Shown: positions 7,887 through 11,588 of the stretch, in pieces | Layout: each line of letters begins with the position of its first letter | Numbering within the stretch: position 1 is the stretch's first letter | Assembly (NCBI GenBank): GCA_028877045.1 | Contig: JAGWPQ010000582.1 | Span: 1-11,588 of the forward strand | Source: Bacteroidota bacterium | GTDB taxonomy: Bacteria > Bacteroidota > Bacteroidia > Chitinophagales > Chitinophagaceae | Length of the DNA stretch: 11,588 nucleotides | Direction of reading: 5' to 3' | The notes under the pieces: model-generated | Database searches by the model: none | Told to the model about the DNA's origin: nothing | The model's input: the letters and a program-made list of their open reading frames with translations, nothing else | Translations under genes and position numbers: made by a program

Positions 7887-9557
7887 ATGGCAGTTTCATT
7901 CACAGTGCAGGGCAATCTGGTTGATGTTTGGAAAAAAGAAATTTATCCTGCTGAAATAGTTGTTGAAAGCGGAAAAATAAAATCAATCAAACCAATAAAC
8001 CAATCAACAGATAAACCAATAAACTACATACTTCCCGGTTTTGTTGATAGTCATGTTCATGTTGAAAGCAGCATGCTGGTACCGAGCGAATTTGCAAAAT
8101 TAGCAGTGGTACATGGTAGTGTTGGCAGTGTGAACGATCCGCACGAAATAGCCAACGTGTGCGGATTGGAAGGCGTTGAGTTTATGATCGAAAATGGAAA
8201 GAAAGTAAACTTCAAATTTAATTTTGGTGCACCAAGCTGTGTGCCTGCCACGATTTTTGAAACTGCCGGTGCTGCATTAAACAGCGATGCTGTAAAAAAA
8301 TTATTGGCGAAAGACGAAATAAAATACCTGAGTGAGATGATGAATTTTCCTGGTGTTTTATTTGGTGATGATGAAGTGATGAAGAAAATAGAATATGCGC
8401 ACGAATTAAATAAACCTGTTGATGGTCATGCGCCGGGATTGCGCGGCGATGATGCAAAAAAATATATTGATGCCGGAATAAGTACAGATCACGAATGTTT
8501 TACCGAAGCTGAAGCATTGGACAAATTAAAATATAGCATGAAGATCTTGATTCGTGAAGGAAGTGCCGCAAAAAATTTTGAAGCATTAATTAATTTAATG
8601 CACGAACATTATGAGAACATGATGTTTTGCAGTGATGACAAGCATCCCGATAGTTTGGCGGTTGGCCATATCAATCAGCTTTGTGCAAGAGCTGTTGCAA
8701 AAGGAATTGATATTTTTAAAGTATTGCAGGCGGCCTGTGTTAATCCTGTACTGCATTATAAATTAAATATTGGTTTGCTGCGCGAAGGCGATCATGCAGA
8801 TTTTATTGTTGCAGAAGACCTTGTCAACTTCAACATCAAACAAACTTTTATTAATGGCGAGTTGGTTGCAGAGAATGGAAGATCTTTTATTAAATCTGTT
8901 CCTGTAAACCCGATCAATAATTTTAATTGCGATGAAATTGCAATTGAGAAAATGCAATTTTCTTTGAAACGCTGGGGCAATGATGAGGAAGAAAATATTG
9001 AACAGGTAAATGTAATTGAAGCACTGGAAGGGCAACTTATCACCAATAAATTAATTTATCCCATCACCGATTTTAATGTGGAGAACGAAAATATTTTTTC
9101 GAACACCGATAAAGATCTATTGAAGATGGTGGTGGTGAACCGTTATTTCAATGCGCCCATCGCCAAAACATTTATTAAAAATTTTGGATTGAAGGAAGGC
9201 GCCATTGCTTCATCGGTTGCACACGACAGTCATAATATTGTTGCTGTTGGTGTTGACGATACAAGTTTGGCAAGAGCCATTAATCTGGTGATACAACAAA
9301 AAGGCGGCGTTAGTGCAGTTAGTATCAACAACGAAAAAGTTTTGGGATTGCCTGTTGCCGGATTGATGAGTGTCGATGATGGTTATAAAGTTGCCGATGC
9401 CTACACGGCAATCGATAACATGGTGAAGCATGAGCTGAAAAGCACGCTGGCAGCACCTTTCATGACATTAAGCTTTATGGCACTGTTAGTAATTCCGCAT
9501 TTAAAATTAAGCGACATGGGATTGTTTGACGGTGATAAATTTGAGTTTGTAAAATAA
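7887..9557 (+). CDS. ade: Adenine deaminase
   Basis: This enzyme converts adenine to hypoxanthine and ammonia in purine salvage. It is a cytosolic amidohydrolase with a binuclear Fe/Mn centre. At 556 residues it is slightly shorter than the E. coli and Bacillus enzymes but complete. Metal and catalytic motifs are all present: GFVDSHVHVESS (H56, H58), NDPHEIANV (84-91), E149 in SEMMNFPGV, H181 in GHAPGL, H202 in STDHE, and D250 in CSDDKHPD. The family-specific C-terminal domain carries SSVAHDSHNIVAVG. The start is an ATG preceded by an A/T-rich run. Residues 35-46 (KPINQSTDKPIN) come from a 24-nt-period repeat. It probably forms an operon with the CHY zinc-finger gene, 2 nt downstream. Its last 39 nt reappear as a degenerate copy at 10005-10042. 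Confidence 0.96.
   Translation: MAVSFTVQGNLVDVWKKEIYPAEIVVESGKIKSIKPINQSTDKPINYILPGFVDSHVHVESSMLVPSEFAKLAVVHGSVGSVNDPHEIANVCGLEGVEFMIENGKKVNFKFNFGAPSCVPATIFETAGAALNSDAVKKLLAKDEIKYLSEMMNFPGVLFGDDEVMKKIEYAHELNKPVDGHAPGLRGDDAKKYIDAGISTDHECFTEAEALDKLKYSMKILIREGSAAKNFEALINLMHEHYENMMFCSDDKHPDSLAVGHINQLCARAVAKGIDIFKVLQAACVNPVLHYKLNIGLLREGDHADFIVAEDLVNFNIKQTFINGELVAENGRSFIKSVPVNPINNFNCDEIAIEKMQFSLKRWGNDEEENIEQVNVIEALEGQLITNKLIYPITDFNVENENIFSNTDKDLLKMVVVNRYFNAPIAKTFIKNFGLKEGAIASSVAHDSHNIVAVGVDDTSLARAINLVIQQKGGVSAVSINNEKVLGLPVAGLMSVDDGYKVADAYTAIDNMVKHELKSTLAAPFMTLSFMALLVIPHLKLSDMGLFDGDKFEFVK
7989..8024 (+). repeat. Short in-frame direct repeat inside ade
   Basis: AAACCAATAAAC occurs at 7989-8000 and again at 8013-8024, a period of 24 nt (eight codons). 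It encodes KPIN twice in the variable segment just before the first metal motif. It keeps frame and probably lies in a surface loop. Confidence 0.6.
9519..9557 (+). repeat. Direct repeat, left copy (3' end of ade)
   Basis: These 39 nt are the last 12 codons and stop of ade, starting GGATTGTTTGACGG. By hand alignment 35 of 39 positions match 10005-10042, with three G-to-A differences and one missing base. The repeat pair brackets the CHY zinc-finger gene. Confidence 0.75.
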
Positions 9558-9559
9558 TC

Positions 9560-9886
9560 ATGAACAATAAATTAATTATTAAAGGCAAAATTGTTGATGA
9601 ACATACGCGTTGTTTGCATTATCATTCGTCGTTGGATATTATTGCCATCAGGATGAAATGTTGCAACGAATATTATGCTTGCATTCATTGTCACGAAGAA
9701 GAAGCCGATCACAAAGCACAAGTTTGGCTTAAAAGCGAATTGAATACCAAAGCAATCTTGTGTGGTAATTATTTGAACGAATTAACCATCATACAATATT
9801 TGGAAAGTAATTATCAGTGCCCGTTTTGCGAAGCTGCATTTAATCCGCATTGCAGTAATCACAATCATTTTTATTTTGAAGTTTAA
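9560..9886 (+). CDS. CHY zinc-finger protein
   Basis: This 108-residue Cys/His-rich protein matches the CHY zinc-finger family (PF05495), related to yeast Hot13 and the N-terminal zinc module of eukaryotic Pirh2 (RCHY1). Candidate zinc ligands are C18 and H20 (RCLHYHSSLDI), C34/C35, C41-x-H43-C44-H45, H51, C68, C87-x-x-C90, C98, H101 and H103. In other family members, as I remember them, the third knuckle is CGxC; here it is C68-G-N-Y, so the second Cys is missing. There is no signal peptide or membrane segment, so it should be cytosolic. The role of bacterial members is unknown; metal or redox handling is only a guess. The ATG follows the ade stop after 2 nt, implying co-transcription. The stop is followed by eight T but no preceding stem, so termination is unclear. 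Confidence 0.85.
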   Translation: MNNKLIIKGKIVDEHTRCLHYHSSLDIIAIRMKCCNEYYACIHCHEEEADHKAQVWLKSELNTKAILCGNYLNELTIIQYLESNYQCPFCEAAFNPHCSNHNHFYFEV

Positions 9887-9902
9887 TTTTTTTTGTTGAC
9901 GA

Positions 9903-9946
9903 GCTGCAATGCTACTATCAGCTGCAGTTGCGTCGCACACTTCAAC
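9903..9946 (+). repeat. Intergenic repeat element, copy 2
   Basis: This copy has the invariant 16-nt core GTTGCGTCGCACACTT at 9927-9942, preceded by GCTGCAAT and an ATCAGCTGCA stretch. It is in the same orientation as copy 1 and inverted relative to copy 3. It sits 16 nt after the CHY zinc-finger stop, within the segment bracketed by the ade 3'-end direct repeats. Confidence 0.7.
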
Positions 9947-9969
9947 TTAAGAATACTAATGAGTAGCCA

Positions 9970-9990
9970 TTGTTGGTCGCCGACCAACAA
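9970..9990. repeat. Strong 10-bp palindrome (hairpin)
   Basis: TTGTTGGTCG (9970-9979) and CGACCAACAA (9981-9990) are perfect inverted repeats around one C, so they can form a 9-bp stem with a 3-nt loop. Neither side is followed by a T run, so it does not look like an ordinary terminator. It may be an extragenic palindrome, a protein-binding site or an mRNA-stabilising hairpin at the end of the ade-CHY transcript. Confidence 0.7.
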
Positions 9991-10004
9991 CAACAATTAT
10001 TATT

Positions 10005-10042
10005 GGATTATTTGACGGAATAAATTTGAATTTGTAAAATAA
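10005..10042 (+). repeat. Direct repeat, right copy: degenerate remnant of the ade 3' end
   Basis: These 38 nt align with the final 39 nt of ade, including the in-frame position of the TAA stop, with three transitions (all A here for G in ade) and one deleted base. The match ends at the stop codon on the right and does not extend left of GGATT. The lost base destroys the ade frame, so this is a non-coding relic. It lies 447 nt downstream of the ade stop, beyond the CHY gene, repeat copy 2 and the palindrome. Confidence 0.7.
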
Positions 10043-10131
10043 AGCAGTAGTTACAAAATAAAATATTTGTTTATGCGAAATTTTAAATGATGCTTTGTAT
10101 ATTTAATTTTAATCAAATGGGTTAAAATTGC

Positions 10132-10680
10132 ATGCAAAAGAAAATTCTATTAATTATTATCGCAAGTTTTATTTTTCTCAATGCTGATTCCCAAATAACA
10201 AAAGGGAATTGGATGGTAGGAGGAAGTGCTAATTATTCTACAAATAACCAATATTCCATAAAAAGTTCTAACCTGCAATTAGCTCCTAAAATTGGATATT
10301 TCTTTTGGGATAATTTTTCGGGAGGGCTACAACTTAACACTATTTTAGAAAAAAGCACTTTAAATGGGAGTGTTTCAAAACAAAACAGTATTCTTATTGG
10401 TCCTTTTATGCGTTATTATTTTCTGAACGCTGAAAAATCAATCAATTTTTTTGTTGAAGCTACGTATTCGTATGGCATTAATAGAACAACAAATAATTCA
10501 AGTTCTAACAATACTAAGCTTGATAGTTATTCATTTTTGGCAGGTCCTGTTTTTTACTTTAATAGCAGTGTAGGTTTAGAATTTACCATTAGCTATTATG
10601 GTAATAGAGATATAGACGCACAAACCGTTAATAATGGGATTCAGGTAGGTATAGGTTTACAAGTACATTTAGAAAAATAA
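10132..10680 (+). CDS. Small outer-membrane beta-barrel protein
   Basis: This is a 182-residue protein. Residues 1-20 are a signal peptide (MQKK, hydrophobic LLIIIASFIFL, likely cut at ADS-Q). The mature part alternates polar and hydrophobic residues in about eight segments of 9-12 residues (for example NWMVGGSANYST, NLQLAPKIGYFF, ILIGPFMRYYF, SINFFVEATYSYG, YSFLAGPVFYF, VGLEFTISYYG, IQVGIGLQVHL). This fits an eight-stranded OmpW/OmpX-like barrel of the Bacteroidota porin-like families. The residues after the last strand are EK, not a terminal aromatic. No specific function can be assigned. The gene stands alone, with repeat-rich gaps on both sides, and inverted copies of the 45-nt repeat flank it (copy 2 upstream, copy 3 downstream). 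The start is set by the signal peptide; a weak TAAAATTG box ends just before it. Confidence 0.75.
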   Translation: MQKKILLIIIASFIFLNADSQITKGNWMVGGSANYSTNNQYSIKSSNLQLAPKIGYFFWDNFSGGLQLNTILEKSTLNGSVSKQNSILIGPFMRYYFLNAEKSINFFVEATYSYGINRTTNNSSSNNTKLDSYSFLAGPVFYFNSSVGLEFTISYYGNRDIDAQTVNNGIQVGIGLQVHLEK

Positions 10681-10759
10681 ATTACAAATCGGTTTATCGG
10701 TAAGCGAAAAGTATTTATTAAAAATCTATTTTTTATTTTGTTGCCATAAAATACAGAAC

Positions 10760-10804
10760 GTATAAGTGTGCGACGCAACAGGCGATGCCATGAAATACTG
10801 CAGC
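10760..10804 (-). repeat. Intergenic repeat element, copy 3 (inverted)
   Basis: On the minus strand this copy reads GCTGCAG, an ATCGCC stretch, and the exact 16-nt core (10779 down to 10764), followed by ATAC. It is inverted relative to copies 1 and 2. It lies in the 239-bp gap between the beta-barrel gene and upp, and creates a meaningless minus-strand open frame there. Confidence 0.7.
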
Positions 10805-10856
10805 CGGTTCAATAATTATTTTTTTAAAAGAAAGCAACTGCATAACAAGTTGTAAT

Positions 10857-10887
10857 TTTGAATGTTGCCGATTAGGTTTTACTTTTC
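10857..10887 (+). promoter_or_regulatory. Possible upp promoter
   Basis: TTTG at 10857-10860, a 19-nt spacer and TACTTTTC at 10880-10887 fit the Bacteroidota consensus except for the final base of the -7 box (C for G). The start site would be near 10894, about 26 nt before the upp ATG. It lies downstream of repeat copy 3. Confidence 0.45.
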
Positions 10888-10919
10888 GGTCAAAATACAT
10901 CACCCAAAACACTGTAGCA

Positions 10920-11573
10920 ATGATCGTTAATTTAAGTGAGCAGCATAGTTTAGTTAGTAATTGGATAGCTGAAATCAGAGACATGAATGTCCAGAGTGAC
11001 CGTATGCGTTTTCGCCGCAACTTAGAACGTGTTGGCGAAATTGCGGCCTATGAAATAAGTAAGGAATTGGCGTGGAAGGAAATGGAAACACAAACGCAGC
11101 TTGGTATCCATAACAGTAAGGTATTGGAACAGCAGCCGGTACTGGCAACTATTTTGCGTGCAGGATTACCATTGCATCAAGGCATGCTGAATTATTTTGA
11201 TAAAGCCGATAATGCTTTTATTTCAGCATACCGCAAACATCATCACGACGGGAGTTTTGATATTAGCCTGGAGTACATGAGTTGCCCTTCGTTGAATAAC
11301 AGGGTTGTGATCATCAGCGATCCGATGCTGGCAACAGGTTCATCGATCGTAAAAACAATTCAATACATGCGGGCAGAAAATTCTCCAACATCATTTCATG
11401 TTGTGGTTGCCATTGCCTGCACCATTGGAATTGAATATGTTTTGCGTGAATGTGGTTCGGATATAAAAATCTGGTGTGGCGATATTGATGATGAATTAAC
11501 TGCCAAGGGATATATTGTTCCCGGGTTGGGCGATGCAGGTGATCTTGCTTTTGGAACAAAAATGCAGGCTTAG
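10920..11573 (+). CDS. upp: Uracil phosphoribosyltransferase
   Basis: This enzyme makes UMP from uracil and PRPP in pyrimidine salvage, in the cytosol. At 217 residues it has the normal family length. The N-terminal part carries RFRRNLERVGEIAAYEIS and TILRAGLPLHQG (78-88). The PRPP-binding loop is SDPMLATGSS (133-142), with the flexible GSFDISLEYMSCP hood before it. The uracil-binding GYIVPGLGDAGDLAFG is at 197-212. All expected motifs are present, so the gene should be functional. The ATG at 10920 gives the normal N-terminus. It stands alone behind a repeat-bearing gap with a plausible promoter. Only 15 nt follow its stop in this window, so its downstream partner is unknown. Confidence 0.96.
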   Translation: MIVNLSEQHSLVSNWIAEIRDMNVQSDRMRFRRNLERVGEIAAYEISKELAWKEMETQTQLGIHNSKVLEQQPVLATILRAGLPLHQGMLNYFDKADNAFISAYRKHHHDGSFDISLEYMSCPSLNNRVVIISDPMLATGSSIVKTIQYMRAENSPTSFHVVVAIACTIGIEYVLRECGSDIKIWCGDIDDELTAKGYIVPGLGDAGDLAFGTKMQA

Positions 11574-11588
11574 TTATTTTTTGAGGAA

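Noticed and set aside
9887..9894. Run of eight T after the CHY gene as an intrinsic terminator
   Set aside because: No stem-loop precedes it; the upstream bases are coding and do not self-pair.
1338..10804. The three 16-nt core repeats as a CRISPR array
   Set aside because: They are kilobases apart, in mixed orientation, without regular spacers or cas genes.
10733..11020. Minus-strand 95-codon open frame downstream of the beta-barrel gene
   Set aside because: It overlaps the start of upp, runs through repeat copy 3 and has no recognisable domain or plausible start context.

Overview
The window looks like ordinary chromosomal DNA from a Bacteroidota bacterium, most likely Chitinophagaceae or a close relative. 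The evidence is the AT-rich composition, signal peptides ending in A-Q or S-Q, a DUF5916/CBM9-like outer-membrane-type protein, a TonB-C-like periplasmic protein, a TrmD with the Bacteroidota-style CGHYKG motif, almost no Shine-Dalgarno sites, and promoters that fit TTTG-N19-21-TAnnTTTG. No plasmid, phage, IS transposase, CRISPR array or RNA gene is visible.

Layout from left to right. (1) 1-1267: the 3' nine-tenths of an M20 zinc dipeptidase, closed by a good intrinsic terminator (about 1295-1333). (2) 1504-3132: a same-strand run of an Hsp15-like S4 RNA-binding protein, a small exported protein with a TonB-C-like domain, and trmD with its own promoter. (3) 3222-5450: a large exported CBM9-like/DUF5916 protein, convergent with (4) 5459-7828 (minus): an exported GH31 alpha-glycosidase or transglucosidase. 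(5) 7887-9886: divergent from GH31, adenine deaminase (ade), then a CHY zinc-finger protein 2 nt downstream. (6) 9887-10131: a 245-bp gene-free patch full of repeats. (7) 10132-10680: a small outer-membrane beta-barrel protein. (8) 10920-11573: uracil phosphoribosyltransferase (upp).

The genes do not form one pathway. Two are nucleobase salvage enzymes (ade for purines, upp for pyrimidines). Two concern translation or RNA (the S4 protein and trmD). Several are envelope or polymer-handling proteins (GH31, DUF5916, TonB-C-like, beta-barrel).

The unusual signal is between the genes. An exact 16-nt core (GTTGCGTCGCACACTT), inside a looser 44-45 nt element, occurs three times, always in an intergenic gap (1338-1381, 9903-9946, and inverted at 10760-10804). 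Separately, the last 39 nt of ade (9519-9557) recur as a degenerate copy at 10005-10042 (35 of 39 positions identical by hand alignment). The CHY zinc-finger gene, one repeat copy and a strong 10-bp palindrome are therefore bracketed by direct repeats. This could mark an insertion or duplication at the ade 3' end. I see no convincing new multi-gene system.
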